A stretch of 64,000 nt of DNA from CAYLRU01 sp964386565 (GTDB taxonomy: Bacteria > Desulfobacterota > Desulfobacteria > Desulfobacterales > UBA5616), in NCBI GenBank assembly GCA_964386565.1, contig CAYLRU010000003.1, positions 1 through 64,000 of the forward strand, in the 5' to 3' direction. The translations under genes were made by a program, and so were the position numbers. Below, piece after piece: positions 9,401 to 18,301 of the stretch; the first letter of the stretch is position 1, and each line of letters opens with the position of its first letter. The notes beneath the pieces are model-generated. The model did not search any database and was not told the DNA's origin. It was given only the letters and a program-made list of their open reading frames with translations.

Positions 9401-10916
9401 AGAGCTGATAAAAGAAAAGAATTTGAACAGAATCGTCGTTGCCGCATGTACGCCCAAGACCCATGAACCGCTGTTCCAGGAGACCCTGATCAATGCCGGG
9501 TTGAATAAATACCTGTTTGAAATGACCAATATCAGAAACCAGGACTCGTGGGTGCATAAAAACAACCCGGATATTGCCACCCGGAAAGCCAAGGATCTGG
9601 TCCGTATGGCCGTTGCAAAGGCGGCATTAAAAGAGCCGTTGGTTGAAGCGGAACTTAACGTCAAGCAGAGCGCCCTGGTGATCGGCGGCGGGATCTCTGG
9701 GATGACGGCGGCTTTAAGCCTGGCAAAACAGGGGTATGAAACGCATCTTGTTGAAAATAAGGACCGCCTCGGCGGACAGGCCTTAAACCTTCATAAAACC
9801 TGGAAGGGAGAGTTGGTGGCGGAAAAGCTTTCCGAACTTGTTACCGAGGTGACACAATCAGAAAACATTCAGGTTTATTTAAATGCCGACATACAGGATG
9901 TGGACGGATTCGTGGGAAACTTTAAAACCACGCTGTCCATAGATGGCACCGAACAGCCCATTGAACATGGTGTTACGGTTATGGCAACGGGCGCATCGGA
10001 ATACAAGCCTGATGAGTATGAATATGGTAAAGATCCCCGGATCGTTACCGGGCTGGAGCTGGATAAAAAGTTCAAGGAGAATGATCCTGCACTGAAGGAT
10101 CTGTCCACGGCCGTTTTCATTCAATGCGTGGGGTCCCGGGAGCCTGACAGACCTTATTGCTCCAGGGTTTGCTGCACGCACTCCATTGACAGCGCGTTGG
10201 CCCTTAAACAGCTTAATCCGGATATGAACATTTATATTTTAAACCGCGATATCCGGACTTACGGTGAGCGTGAATATCTGTATAAAAAGGCAAGGGAAGC
10301 CGGAATTATTTTTATCCGGTATGAGCTGGACAATAAACCCGTTGTGACCATTAAAAATGGTGCGCTGCTGGTTCGGACCGTGGATCCGATTTTAGGAATG
10401 CCCGTTGAGATCGAAACGGATCTGGTAAACCTGGCTGCCGCCATTGTGCCCAATAAGGATGAAAAACTGGCCCAGTTCTTCAAGGTGCCCGTAAATGACG
10501 ATGGATTCTTTGTGGAACGGCACGCCAAGCTCGGGCCTTCGGAATTTGCCACGGACGGTGTCTTTTTGTGCGGTCTGGCCCATTACCCTAAGCCCATTGA
10601 CGAATCCGTTGCCCAGGGCAAGGCCGCGGCATCACGGGCGGTGACCCTGCTGGCCCGGGAAATGATTCATACCAGTGGCGAAATCGCCAAAGTCAATCCG
10701 GCATTGTGCAGCAGTTGCGGCGTTTGCGTAAGCATATGCCCATACAGTGCACCTTCTTTTATTCCGGAAGATGCCCGGTTCTTCGCCGGAAGGGCCGAAA
10801 TAAATCCCGCGCTTTGTAAAGGATGTGGGTTGTGCGCGGCGTCCTGCCGGTCCGGTGCCATCAGCCTGAAAGGGTTTGACACGGATCAGATATTTGCCAT
10901 GATCGAAGCGATTTAA
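6477..10916 (+). CDS. hdrA: HdrA-GltD-HdrA fusion selenoprotein (HdrL type), locus 1
   Basis: This 1479-residue protein is read through an in-frame TGA at 6654 (codon 60), taken as selenocysteine. The frame is conserved before and after it: NDCAM-U-IISPKLVE aligns with the NDCxxC motif of HdrA. Order of parts: HdrA FAD-binding start with GGGIAG (13-18), 4Fe-4S motif (Cys109, 112, 115, 119), GltD/NfnB-like cysteine domain and FAD/NAD(P)H domain (about 155-600, GSGPAG and GGGNVA), a cysteine-rich turn (CLNCGYCCEC), the rest of HdrA, then a second complete HdrA (CNCGINISG, GGGISG) ending in two 4Fe-4S motifs. AAAGGAG precedes the ATG. Such fusions are likely flavin-based bifurcating cores. hdrB and hdrC are absent here, and Flx-like subunits follow. 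Confidence 0.93.
6654..6656 (+). other. In-frame TGA read as selenocysteine 60 of hdrA1
   Basis: The codon replaces the second cysteine of the HdrA motif NDCxxC, which is expected to be a 4Fe-4S ligand near the FAD. Reading continues for 1419 further codons with full family conservation, so a nonsense mutation is very unlikely. HdrA is a known selenoprotein in Methanococcales and in some deltaproteobacteria. Confidence 0.93.
6666..6685 (+). promoter_or_regulatory. SECIS-like hairpin of hdrA1
   Basis: Stem CCGAA-(A)-CT pairs with AG-TTCGG, seven base pairs with one bulged A, closing a loop GGTCG. The GGUC in the loop matches the apical loop of the E. coli fdhF SECIS. The loop starts 17 bases after the UGA, within the usual range. 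The same bases also encode the conserved PKLVE, so part of the conservation is from protein. Confidence 0.75.
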
Positions 10917-10981
10917 CAGAAAAACCATTTTGCGGCGGCGGGGAATCCCCCCGGAAATCACAAAATAAAGGAGACAATAAG

Positions 10982-11413
10982 ATGACGGAATGGGAACCGA
11001 AAATCGTAGCTTTTTTGTGCAACTGGTGCAGTTACGGGGCTGCAGACCTGGCCGGTGTCAGCCGGTTGCAGTATGCGCCGAATATCCGGGTCATCCGGAT
11101 CCCCTGCACCGGTCGAATGAGTCCGAAATTCATCCTTTCGGCATTGAGAAACGGTGCTGACGGCGTCTGGGTGTCCGGGTGACATCCCGGAGACTGCCAT
11201 TACCTGGAAGGTAATTATTACGCTCGTAGAAAGTACTCTTTGTTTTCGGATCTGATGGATTTTATGGGAATCGAACGTGATCGTCTCCATCTTTCCTGGA
11301 TTTCCTCGGCAGAAGCCACGAAATTCATAGATGTAGTCGGAGAGGTTACCGAGGCCGTAAGAGCCCTGGGGCCCAACACGCATTTTGTTAAAAACAAAGC
11401 CAAGGCAGCATAA
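10982..11413 (+). CDS. mvhD: MvhD/FlxD family selenoprotein, locus 1
   Basis: A 143-residue [2Fe-2S] electron-transfer subunit that links HdrA to a hydrogenase, Flx or MetF partner. An in-frame TGA at 11180 (codon 67) is read as selenocysteine in VSG-U-HPGDCHY, where relatives have CHPGDCHY. The other family cysteines are kept: FLCNWC (13, 16) and IPCTG. After the TGA the frame continues 76 codons with typical sequence (LEGNYYARRK, LDFMGIERDRL type). AAAGGAG lies before the ATG. It sits 65 bases after hdrA1 and one base before flxB, so all are one operon. Confidence 0.92.
11180..11182 (+). other. In-frame TGA read as selenocysteine 67 of mvhD1
   Basis: The codon stands at the first cysteine of the MvhD motif CHPGDCH. 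The family sequence goes on uninterrupted to a TAA at 11411. The paralogue at 47032 has an ordinary cysteine at this place. Confidence 0.92.
11199..11215 (+). promoter_or_regulatory. SECIS-like hairpin of mvhD1
   Basis: A perfect six-base-pair stem, ATTACC with GGTAAT, closes the five-base loop TGGAA, which contains the GG expected in bacterial SECIS loops. The loop begins 22 bases after the UGA. Confidence 0.7.
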
Positions 11414-11414
11414 T

Positions 11415-12362
11415 ATGTTAGGATACATTGATAAAATACAAGAGATATCACAACAGCTACTTGCGGACTGTAAGGTTGACATGGTGATCGGCTTTAAAAA
11501 AGGCACCATGCCGATGATGAACGAACCCATGCTGGCCAGGTCTGCTGATGATGTAAAAATGATGGTTTGGGACAGTAACTGCGGCATAAACTTGGCCAAT
11601 TATCTGACCAACCGAAAGGAAAAGATCGGTATCGTTGCCAAGGGATGCGATTCCCGTAATATTGTCACCCATATCATTGAAAATAAGATTGACCGGGAAC
11701 AGCTCTATATCATCGGTGTTCCCTGCAAGGGAATGATCGATCGTCGCAAAATCGGGAATTCCGTCCCCGGCGAAATTCTTGAGGTGACGGAGGTTGACGG
11801 CAAGATAACGGTCAAGGGCGGAGATTTTGAAGAAAATTTTTCTCGCGATGAGGTGCTCCAAAAAAACTGTGCGGTTTGTACCCATCGAAATCCTGTTATC
11901 TATGATGAGCTGGTTTCTGATTTGGTGGAAGAGCGATCCGATATTGACCGCTATGCAGATGTCCGCGAAATTGAAGCCATGTCCATCGAGGAAAGGAGGA
12001 ATTTTTTTGATGATCTGTTTGCGCCCTGCATTCGCTGTTATGCCTGTCGAAATGCATGCCCGCTGTGTTATTGCCCCACATGTTTTGTAGACGAATCAAA
12101 GCCCCAGTGGGTGGGCAAGGGAGACGATGATATTGATATCAAGACGTTTCATTTCCTAAGGGCCTATCATTGCGCGGGCAGATGTACGGATTGCGGTTCC
12201 TGTGAAAGGGCCTGCCCGGTGGGCATCAATATGAGGATACTTACCAAAAAACTTGAGATGGACTGTAAAGACCTTTATGGATGGGAGTCCGGCCTTACCC
12301 TCGATGAGAGGCCGCCGCTGGATACCTACAGGCCGGATGACCCGGAAAAATTTATCAAATAA
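11415..12362 (+). CDS. flxB: FlxB-like iron-sulfur subunit (FrhB-type N-domain plus two 4Fe-4S)
   Basis: A 315-residue protein. The first about 200 residues resemble the F420-hydrogenase/dehydrogenase beta-subunit fold (KGCDSRN, GVPCKGM, CAVCTHRNP). The C-terminal part has two ferredoxin-type motifs (CIRCYACRNACPLC and CTDCGSCERACPVG). The ATG at 11415 is one base after the mvhD1 stop. The frame is open further upstream but lies inside mvhD1. In Hdr-Flx complexes, such subunits pass electrons between the NAD(P)H-oxidising FlxA and HdrA. Assignment as FlxB rests on domain content and order, so the symbol is tentative. Confidence 0.8.
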   Translation: MLGYIDKIQEISQQLLADCKVDMVIGFKKGTMPMMNEPMLARSADDVKMMVWDSNCGINLANYLTNRKEKIGIVAKGCDSRNIVTHIIENKIDREQLYIIGVPCKGMIDRRKIGNSVPGEILEVTEVDGKITVKGGDFEENFSRDEVLQKNCAVCTHRNPVIYDELVSDLVEERSDIDRYADVREIEAMSIEERRNFFDDLFAPCIRCYACRNACPLCYCPTCFVDESKPQWVGKGDDDIDIKTFHFLRAYHCAGRCTDCGSCERACPVGINMRILTKKLEMDCKDLYGWESGLTLDERPPLDTYRPDDPEKFIK

Positions 12363-12449
12363 TTCATGGCGTTTTGCACATGACCGGTTAAACCCGGAAG
12401 GCAACAACCCGATAAAGGCCAATAGCCAACTTTCATATAAAGGGTAAAA

Positions 12450-13517
12450 ATGATGAAGGTCGTAAAAATCGACAAAATAAAATGGGGCGAAGGACTTGAA
12501 AAACTGAAAAGCGTTTACCGTTTATTCGGCCCGGTAAAAGAAAAGGATGCATACGCGTTTAAAGAGCTGGCAGAAAATGAACAACCGGATTTAAGCGGTT
12601 TGAATACGAGAATGTCCGCCAAGGGCTTGATTTATCCCCAAACCGAATTCATGTTCACCTATACACTGGATGAAAGCCGGGAAGATCATCATATTTTAAA
12701 ACCGGCGGAAAAAGATTATCCCCCCCGGGCCGTAATCGGTATACGGCCGTGTGATGCTGCCGCATTTTTACTGGTTCAGCGGAATTTCGACACACCTGAA
12801 TATAAAGACCCCTATTGGATTAAGGCTTATGAGACCACCACGTTTGTAGGTCTTGCCTGCGAAAACCCCCGCAGTACCTGCTTTTGCCCATCTGCCGGAA
12901 GCGGTCCGTTTAATGAGACCGGTCTTGATGTTTTGGTTGTGGATACGAAAGACGGGTATATCGCAAAAGCCGTCACTGAAAAAGGTGAGTCCCTGATCGC
13001 CGCATCCGGTTGGGACAATGAAATCGCTCCGGAAGATGCTCAAAAGGAAATTGAACCGTTGAAAGCCGCTGCCGAAAAAAAGATATCCTCGGCCATTGAG
13101 ACGGATCATCTGAAAAATAAGGCCACCATGGATATTTATGAAGCGCCGTTCTGGGATGACGTGGCGTTTGCCTGTATTAATTGCGGTACATGCACCTTTG
13201 TCTGCCCAACCTGCTGGTGTTTTGACATCCAGGATGAAACCCATAAGACGTCAGGGGTTCGTATGCGAAACTGGGACAGTTGTATGTTCCCGTTGTTCAC
13301 CCTTCACGGTTCCGGTCACAATCCCAGGGGTGAAAAAGTTCAGCGGGTCCGCCAGCGATTCATGCATAAACTGAAGTATTATGTGGACAAGTATAACGAC
13401 GGTATTCAATGTGTCGGGTGCGGTCGATGCATCCGTGCCTGTCCGGTCAACATTGATATCCGCAAGGTTTGCGATTTAATGAACAATTTTGATGATGCAA
13501 CCTGTGCTGCCCAGTAA
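12450..13517 (+). CDS. flxC: FlxC-like 4Fe-4S dicluster subunit (sulfhydrogenase beta-like)
   Basis: A 355-residue protein. An N-terminal domain resembles the beta subunit of sulfhydrogenases (GIRPCDAAAF, GLACENPRSTCFCPSAGSG). Two ferredoxin motifs at the C-terminus are CINCGTCTFVCPTCWC and CVGCGRCIRACPVNI. It follows flxB by 87 bases and precedes flxA by 24 bases. Together with FlxA it is expected to form an NAD(P)H:acceptor module feeding the Hdr core. Two ATG codons (12450 and 12453) are possible starts. Confidence 0.82.
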   Translation: MMKVVKIDKIKWGEGLEKLKSVYRLFGPVKEKDAYAFKELAENEQPDLSGLNTRMSAKGLIYPQTEFMFTYTLDESREDHHILKPAEKDYPPRAVIGIRPCDAAAFLLVQRNFDTPEYKDPYWIKAYETTTFVGLACENPRSTCFCPSAGSGPFNETGLDVLVVDTKDGYIAKAVTEKGESLIAASGWDNEIAPEDAQKEIEPLKAAAEKKISSAIETDHLKNKATMDIYEAPFWDDVAFACINCGTCTFVCPTCWCFDIQDETHKTSGVRMRNWDSCMFPLFTLHGSGHNPRGEKVQRVRQRFMHKLKYYVDKYNDGIQCVGCGRCIRACPVNIDIRKVCDLMNNFDDATCAAQ

Positions 13518-13541
13518 AGAGAAAGAAAAAGGGGGTATATA

Positions 13542-14390
13542 GTGCAAAATCCATATTTGCCATATCCGGTTCGTATCGATGAGATCATAACCGAAACCGA
13601 AGACAGGAATTTAAAGACATTTAAATTTGTCTTTTTAAACGAGGGGGATGAAGAAAAATTTACATACCGGTCGGGTCAGTTTGCCGAACTCTCCGTGACC
13701 GGCAAAGGAGAAATTCCCATTGGTATTGCTTCTTCTCCAACGGAAAAAGGGTTCGTCAAATTTACGGTCAATAAGGTCGGTCTGGTTTCGACGTTTCTTC
13801 ATAACATGAAAGTCGGTGACATCATGGGAATCCGGGGCCCATTGGGAAACTGGTACCCGTGGGAAACCCTTGAAAAAGGAAAAAACGTTGTCATTATCGG
13901 CGGCGGGTTTGCCTTCACCACTCTCCGGTCTTCCATTATCTATATGCTGGATCCGGCCAATCGGCCGAAATTCGGAGATATTCACGTGATTTACGGCGCC
14001 AGAACGCCGGGAATGCTTCTCTATCGCGACGAGTTGGCTCAATGGGAAGCCCGGGACGATATCAATGTTCATATCACCGTTGACGGTACCGATGATCCGG
14101 ACTGGAAATACAATGTGGGTTTTGTTCCTGCCATTACCGAACAGAAAGCACCTCCTGCAGATGAGAACACATATGCCATTATTTGCGGTCCGCCGGTAAT
14201 GATTAAATTCACCCAGCCGGTTCTGGACAAACAGGGGTATGCACACGACAACATCATCATGTCCCTGGAAAACAGGATGAAATGCGGCATTGGCATGTGC
14301 GGGCATTGTAACGTGGGTAAAGAATTTGTCTGCAAGGACGGCCCTGTTTTTACCTTAGCCCAATTAAACAATATGCCCAGGGAATATTAA
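13542..14390 (+). CDS. flxA: FlxA-like FAD/NAD(P)H-binding reductase subunit
   Basis: A 282-residue ferredoxin-NADP reductase-type protein. It has an FAD-binding barrel (residues about 5-100, IGIASSPTEKG, GIRGPLGNW), a NAD(P)-binding half (VVIIGGGFAFTTLRS, IICGPPVMIK), and a C-terminal [2Fe-2S] motif of the PyrK/sulfhydrogenase-gamma kind (CGIGMCGHCNVGKEFVCKDG). The GTG start at 13542 is the only one near AAAGGGGG. FlxA-type subunits oxidise NADH or NADPH for bifurcation through HdrA. It closes the hdrA1-mvhD1-flxBCA operon. Confidence 0.85.
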   Translation: MQNPYLPYPVRIDEIITETEDRNLKTFKFVFLNEGDEEKFTYRSGQFAELSVTGKGEIPIGIASSPTEKGFVKFTVNKVGLVSTFLHNMKVGDIMGIRGPLGNWYPWETLEKGKNVVIIGGGFAFTTLRSSIIYMLDPANRPKFGDIHVIYGARTPGMLLYRDELAQWEARDDINVHITVDGTDDPDWKYNVGFVPAITEQKAPPADENTYAIICGPPVMIKFTQPVLDKQGYAHDNIIMSLENRMKCGIGMCGHCNVGKEFVCKDGPVFTLAQLNNMPREY

Positions 14391-14409
14391 TCGAAAGCTT
14401 TTTTTAATA

Positions 14410-14438
14410 TTGACATTGATAAATTGATTATATATGGT
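14410..14438 (+). promoter_or_regulatory. Sigma-70 promoter of dsrC
   Basis: TTGACA (14410-14415), a 17-base spacer and TATGGT (14433-14438) form a good promoter in the AT-rich gap before dsrC, so dsrC can be transcribed apart from flxA. Confidence 0.6.
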
Positions 14439-14522
14439 TATCGATGATCATTAATTTATCATTCAGACTATTACGGCTTAACGCCATTAGAATAAATCAT
14501 TAATAAGGAGGGAAAGTATATT

Positions 14523-14840
14523 ATGGCAACGGTTGAATTTAACGGGGAAACTTTTGTAGTAGACGAAGATGGATTCATTGATGATTATAGTAACTGGAAT
14601 GAGAACTGGGTTCAATACGTAAAAAAAGAAGAAGGCATTGACGAGTTGAATGACGAACACCGGCTGGTTATTACCACGCTTCGGGACTACTATGAAAAAA
14701 ATGGCATCGCTCCCATGGTTCGTGTTCTTTCAAAAGTCACCAAATTCAAATTGAAACATATTTATGAGCTGTTTCCGTCAGGACCGGGTAAAGGTGCCTG
14801 TAAAATGGCCGGTCTGCCTAAACCGACCGGATGTGTATAA
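14523..14840 (+). CDS. dsrC: DsrC (TusE family), sulfite reductase partner and sulfur carrier
   Basis: A 105-residue DsrC. It ends with the flexible C-terminal arm that carries both redox cysteines, CKMAGLPKPTGCV, spaced by ten residues as in true dissimilatory DsrC and not in TusE or RspA variants. In sulfate reducers DsrC takes up sulfur from DsrAB as a trisulfide that DsrMKJOP is thought to reduce. GGAGGG lies shortly before the ATG. It has its own promoter and terminator. It sits directly behind an Hdr-Flx operon that lacks hdrB, which raises the possibility that DsrC is a disulfide partner of that complex. Confidence 0.95.
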   Translation: MATVEFNGETFVVDEDGFIDDYSNWNENWVQYVKKEEGIDELNDEHRLVITTLRDYYEKNGIAPMVRVLSKVTKFKLKHIYELFPSGPGKGACKMAGLPKPTGCV

Positions 14841-14868
14841 TTCTTAAGTATATGCACAAAAAAACTGA

Positions 14869-14908
14869 AAAAAAGGGCCCTGCGAACTCATGCAAGGCCT
14901 TTTTTTTA
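14869..14908 (+). terminator. Rho-independent terminator of dsrC
   Basis: An A-rich lead and a GC stem (AAAGGGCCCTGC with GCAAGGCCTTT, loop GAACTCAT) are followed by a T run at 14898-14907. It ends the dsrC transcript. Confidence 0.85.
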
Positions 14909-14993
14909 TGGTGTTTCAATGAACAATAATAATAAAGGCCTTGCCCCACCGCGCTTTGAAAGAACTGCAGGATCTTTAAAAACAGGTTGAAAA

Positions 14994-15392
14994 ATGCTTT
15001 TCGTAAAAACCTCGAAAAAGACTCAAATGGTTGATATTACTAATGATATCAAAAAATTAGTCTCCGAGTCCGGAATTCGGGAAGGACTTTTGATTGTCTA
15101 TGTCCCCCATACCACTGCCGGTGTTACCATTAACGAAAATGCAGATCCATCGGTTAAGTCGGATATTTTGATGGTTTTAAATAAAATCATTCCGGAAAAT
15201 GAAAAGTACCGGCATCTTGAAGGAAATTCCCCTGCTCACCTGAAATCAACGCTTGTCGGCGCTTCCCAGTTGATTGCGATACAGGACGGGGATCTGTGCC
15301 TGGGGACATGGCAGGGAATCTTTTTTTGTGAATTTGACGGTCCCAGAAACCGTAAAGTCCATATCCGTATCCTGGAAGGAACATTTCGGTGA
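14994..15392 (+). CDS. yjbQ: YjbQ family protein (secondary thiamine-phosphate synthase-like)
   Basis: A 132-residue protein of normal family length with all signature blocks: VPHTTAGVTINENADP, NSPAHLKSTLVG and GTWQGIFFCEFDGPRNRKV. Members show weak thiamine-phosphate synthase activity, but the physiological role is unsettled. It overlaps the next gene by four bases, so the two are co-translated. Confidence 0.88.
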   Translation: MLFVKTSKKTQMVDITNDIKKLVSESGIREGLLIVYVPHTTAGVTINENADPSVKSDILMVLNKIIPENEKYRHLEGNSPAHLKSTLVGASQLIAIQDGDLCLGTWQGIFFCEFDGPRNRKVHIRILEGTFR

Positions 15393-15853
15393 AGATGGCA
15401 AAACAACTTGATGACACGGACAAATTGATTTTAAACAGAATTCAGTCGGAATTTCCCATAACGAAGGAACCGTATAAAATGATCGCAGAGGACATCGGCC
15501 TGAGTGAAGACGAGGTGATTAGCCGGTTAACGGAACTAAAAAAAAGGGGCATCATCCGAAGAATCGGCGGGAATTTCGTTCCGGAAAAACTGGGATATGT
15601 CAGTACGCTTTGCGCTGCAAAAGTACCGGAAGACCTGGTTGAAGTGTTTGCAAGGGTCGTTAATCGTTACGCCGGCGTTACCCATAATTATTTAAGAGAC
15701 AACAACTTTAATGTCTGGTTTACGTTCATCGCACCGTCCATGGCGGAAATCGAAAACAACCTGAAGACCATCTCCGAAAAAACCGGGGTAACGGAAATCC
15801 TGAATTTACCGGCCACACGAAATTTCAAGATAAAGGCCCATTTTAACCTGTAA
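15389..15853 (+). CDS. Siroheme decarboxylase subunit-like protein (AhbA/AhbB, Lrp-like)
   Basis: A 154-residue protein with an N-terminal winged helix of the Lrp/AsnC type (DKLILNRIQSEFPITKEPY, RLTELKKRGIIRRIGG) and a C-terminal domain containing THNYLRDNNFNVWFTF. That sequence marks the AhbA/AhbB family. AhbAB removes two acetate groups from siroheme in the alternative heme pathway used by sulfate reducers. Only one subunit is seen here. GGAAGGA (15374-15380) favours the GTG at 15389. An ATG at 15395 is the alternative. A transcription-factor role cannot be excluded. Confidence 0.78.
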   Translation: MKMAKQLDDTDKLILNRIQSEFPITKEPYKMIAEDIGLSEDEVISRLTELKKRGIIRRIGGNFVPEKLGYVSTLCAAKVPEDLVEVFARVVNRYAGVTHNYLRDNNFNVWFTFIAPSMAEIENNLKTISEKTGVTEILNLPATRNFKIKAHFNL

Positions 15854-15904
15854 TCGATTGTTGCGAATTCGTTTTCCTTTCCTTTGCAAATGTGGGTGTC
15901 CAAT

Positions 15905-16708
15905 ATGAAAGATATCCGAATCGCATTGGCCATCTCCCGATCATCCGTGGGAAAGATCGATGAAAACATTGACCGGATGGAAAAATGGGTGGTTAAGGCA
16001 AAACATCATGACGCCCCTTTGATTTGTTTTCCTGAGTTAAACATCACCGGTTATACATCCCAAAAAGACATCCGGAAGATTGCCGAACCTATCCCCGGAA
16101 AAGCGACTCTACGGATCGCTGCCATGGCAAATCAATCAAAAATGGTTATTCTGGCGGGAATGGCTGAAAAACATGAGGACAACGGCATCTTTGCAAGCCA
16201 TGTTGTGTTTAAACCCGACGGCGGTTTGGACGTCTATCGAAAACTGCATATCGCACCACCTGAAAAAAACATTTTTTCACCAGGACATTCGATCCCGGTT
16301 TTTCGCGCATGCGGCATCACTTTTGGTATACAGCTTTGCTATGATGCCCATTTTCCGGAACTCACCACCCATATGGCGGAAAAAGGTGCTGAGATTATTT
16401 TTATGCCCCACGCATCACCACGCGGGACCCCCCGGATAAAACGAACATCATGGATGCGCCATCTTCCGGCAAGGGCCTATGATAACAGTGTATTTGTCGC
16501 TGCCTGCAACCAGACCGGAATGAATGGAAAGGGGTTGAGTTTTCCGGGCCTGGCTCTGACTATCGGCCCTTCTGGTCAGCTTTTAAATGAAAAGTTATGC
16601 AGTGGGGAAGGTATGCTTCTGGTCGACCTGAAGAAAGATGATTTGTCTGTTATCCGGAAAAATAAAATGCACTATTTTTTACCCAACCGGAGAAAAGATT
16701 TATTTTAG
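15905..16708 (+). CDS. Carbon-nitrogen hydrolase (nitrilase superfamily)
   Basis: A 267-residue amidase-like enzyme with the full catalytic triad of the superfamily: Glu in CFPELNITGY, Lys in YRKLHIAPPE and Cys in QLCYDAHFPE. It most resembles omega-amidase/N-carbamoylputrescine amidase-type branches, but the substrate cannot be read from sequence. The ATG at 15905 starts the core beta strand (KDIRIALAI). The frame also opens at 15884. It converges with the UspA gene, 13 bases apart. Confidence 0.85.
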   Translation: MKDIRIALAISRSSVGKIDENIDRMEKWVVKAKHHDAPLICFPELNITGYTSQKDIRKIAEPIPGKATLRIAAMANQSKMVILAGMAEKHEDNGIFASHVVFKPDGGLDVYRKLHIAPPEKNIFSPGHSIPVFRACGITFGIQLCYDAHFPELTTHMAEKGAEIIFMPHASPRGTPRIKRTSWMRHLPARAYDNSVFVAACNQTGMNGKGLSFPGLALTIGPSGQLLNEKLCSGEGMLLVDLKKDDLSVIRKNKMHYFLPNRRKDLF

Positions 16709-16721
16709 ACTTGAAACCGGC

Positions 16722-17141
16722 TTACTTGACCAGCATCACCGGGCAGCTTGATAATATGCCGACTTTATAGCTGATGGTTCCCCAGCCTCCTGCAGGGTCG
16801 TTGAGGTTGATTTTATGCGAATTCAGGATGATCAGGTCAACCTGACAGCTTTCCGCGAACTTAACGATTTCCTCTGCCCTGTTTCCATAAACGATTTTCT
16901 TTTCAACGGAAACGGCATCAGACGGTTTCCCGGCAACCCACTTGTCCATACTTTTTCCGGCGCGGTTTTCAAGTTTGGTATAAAACGATTCAAATTCCTC
17001 AAAAGTCGAATCCGCAATCATCTCAATTACGTGTAATAAAGTGACCTTGCCGTCGCCAAGCCTTGCGATGTTTAATGCGATATCAAAAGCACGCTTGCTT
17101 TGCGTTGAAAAATCCGTTGGAACCAGAATATGTTGGAACAT
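16722..17141 (-). CDS. Universal stress protein (UspA family)
   Basis: A 139-residue single Usp domain with HILVPTDFS at the start and the ATP-binding-type end GxxxG...SYKVGILSSCPVMLVK. The ATG at 17141 is preceded by GGAGGA (17148-17153), which excludes the longer frame. UspA proteins bind ATP or dimerise under stress. No specific role is shown by context. Confidence 0.85.
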   Translation of the reverse strand: MFQHILVPTDFSTQSKRAFDIALNIARLGDGKVTLLHVIEMIADSTFEEFESFYTKLENRAGKSMDKWVAGKPSDAVSVEKKIVYGNRAEEIVKFAESCQVDLIILNSHKINLNDPAGGWGTISYKVGILSSCPVMLVK

Positions 17142-17231
17142 ACGACATCCTCCGCATTTTAAGAACTTGAACAATAATATTAAGGCATATTTTCTTTAAA
17201 TCAATAGGCGTTGGTTTTTTTCACCGCTGAA

Positions 17232-17486
17232 TCAACTTTCTTTTTCAATCAGTGCCTTTGCCAATCGGATATCATAGGCTTCATTGGGGTTGAATTTTTT
17301 CCCTTTATACATTTTGCTTGCCTGCAGGATTGCATCATGAGGAATCCACCCATGCTCTTCCCACAATTTCGGGTCATTCTGGTTCCATAATCTGAAATAA
17401 ATATTACTGTTTTGCCGTTTGACATACATTCGAACTTTTTTATTATTCGGGAAAGGGTAATAATACACTCCGTTTTTGTCTTTCAT
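17232..17486 (-). CDS. Small conserved-looking hypothetical protein
   Basis: An 84-residue basic protein rich in aromatic residues (GVYYYPFPNNKKVRMYVK, WNQNDPKLWEEHGW). I do not recognise the family. It has no signal peptide or membrane segment. The composition and compact frame look real, and it lies in its own gap between UspA and the metallo-hydrolase gene on the same strand. Confidence 0.6.
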   Translation of the reverse strand: MKDKNGVYYYPFPNNKKVRMYVKRQNSNIYFRLWNQNDPKLWEEHGWIPHDAILQASKMYKGKKFNPNEAYDIRLAKALIEKES

Positions 17487-17560
17487 TTGTCTGTTGTCTC
17501 TGTTCTCCGGCTATGAAATCATTTGACGTTAAACGTTTTTCAAGCTTCGCTGTTTAAAAA

Positions 17561-18196
17561 TCAGATTCCGGTAAAAGGGTTGGTTTGTTTTTCCTTTTCA
17601 ACGGAAGAGTATGGGAACTCTCCATAATCATGTCCGGGCCAGACCCGGGTATCTCCCGGGAGCGTATAGATCTTCCGGTGTATGGAATCTAATAGTTGCT
17701 TCATTGATCCACCGGGAAGATCGGTCCTTCCGACAGCGCCGACAAAAAGGGTGTCACCGGTAAAAATATGTCCGGGCATATAAATGCAAATTCCCCCCGG
17801 TGTATGCCCCGGTGTGTGAATAACGGTCAGCCGCGTGTTACCGATGTCTATCGTATCCTTGTTCTTAAGAAGAACATCGGGTCTTGGAGACCGCCTGCCG
17901 CCCAGCAATCGTGAAAACGCACTGCTGGTAAGCCCGGCCAGTTTTTTTGCGTCTGCATGATGAATGTAAAGTTTTGCGCCCGTGGCATCAATTATTGCAG
18001 AATTGCCGGCACAGTGATCCGAATGCCCGTGTGTGTTGATGACGGAGACGACCTGGAATCCCTCCCTGGAGACTTCCGCCAATATTTTTTCGGTATCAAA
18101 TGCAGGATCGATTAAAGCGCATTTCCGGGAGTCATCATCTCCGATGATGTAACAGAACACATCCATTTTCGTTAACAGAATCTGCTTGACCGTCAT
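17561..18196 (-). CDS. Metallo-beta-lactamase-fold hydrolase (glyoxalase II-like)
   Basis: A 211-residue protein with the metal-binding THGHSDHCAG motif, HTPGHTPGG with the next His ligand, FTGDTLF with the bridging Asp, and a final GHDYGEFP. Length and motifs match the small YcbL/GloB-like hydrolases that act on thioesters such as S-lactoylglutathione. In an anaerobe the thiol substrate may be different. It has no flavodiiron domain. Confidence 0.85.
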   Translation of the reverse strand: MTVKQILLTKMDVFCYIIGDDDSRKCALIDPAFDTEKILAEVSREGFQVVSVINTHGHSDHCAGNSAIIDATGAKLYIHHADAKKLAGLTSSAFSRLLGGRRSPRPDVLLKNKDTIDIGNTRLTVIHTPGHTPGGICIYMPGHIFTGDTLFVGAVGRTDLPGGSMKQLLDSIHRKIYTLPGDTRVWPGHDYGEFPYSSVEKEKQTNPFTGI

Positions 18197-18301
18197 TGCG
18201 TTACCCTCAAGTCACGAATCATTTTTGGGGTTGGGTATTAAGAAAAAAAGGGGTACGGAAGAGAGTCGGTGTAAAATATCACGTCATAGTGAAATTTTTC
18301 C

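Noticed and set aside
6654..11182. Reading the in-frame TGA codons as nonsense mutations or split genes
   Set aside because: Four separate TGAs all fall on Cys positions of families known to use Sec, each followed by a suitable hairpin, with intact frames downstream.
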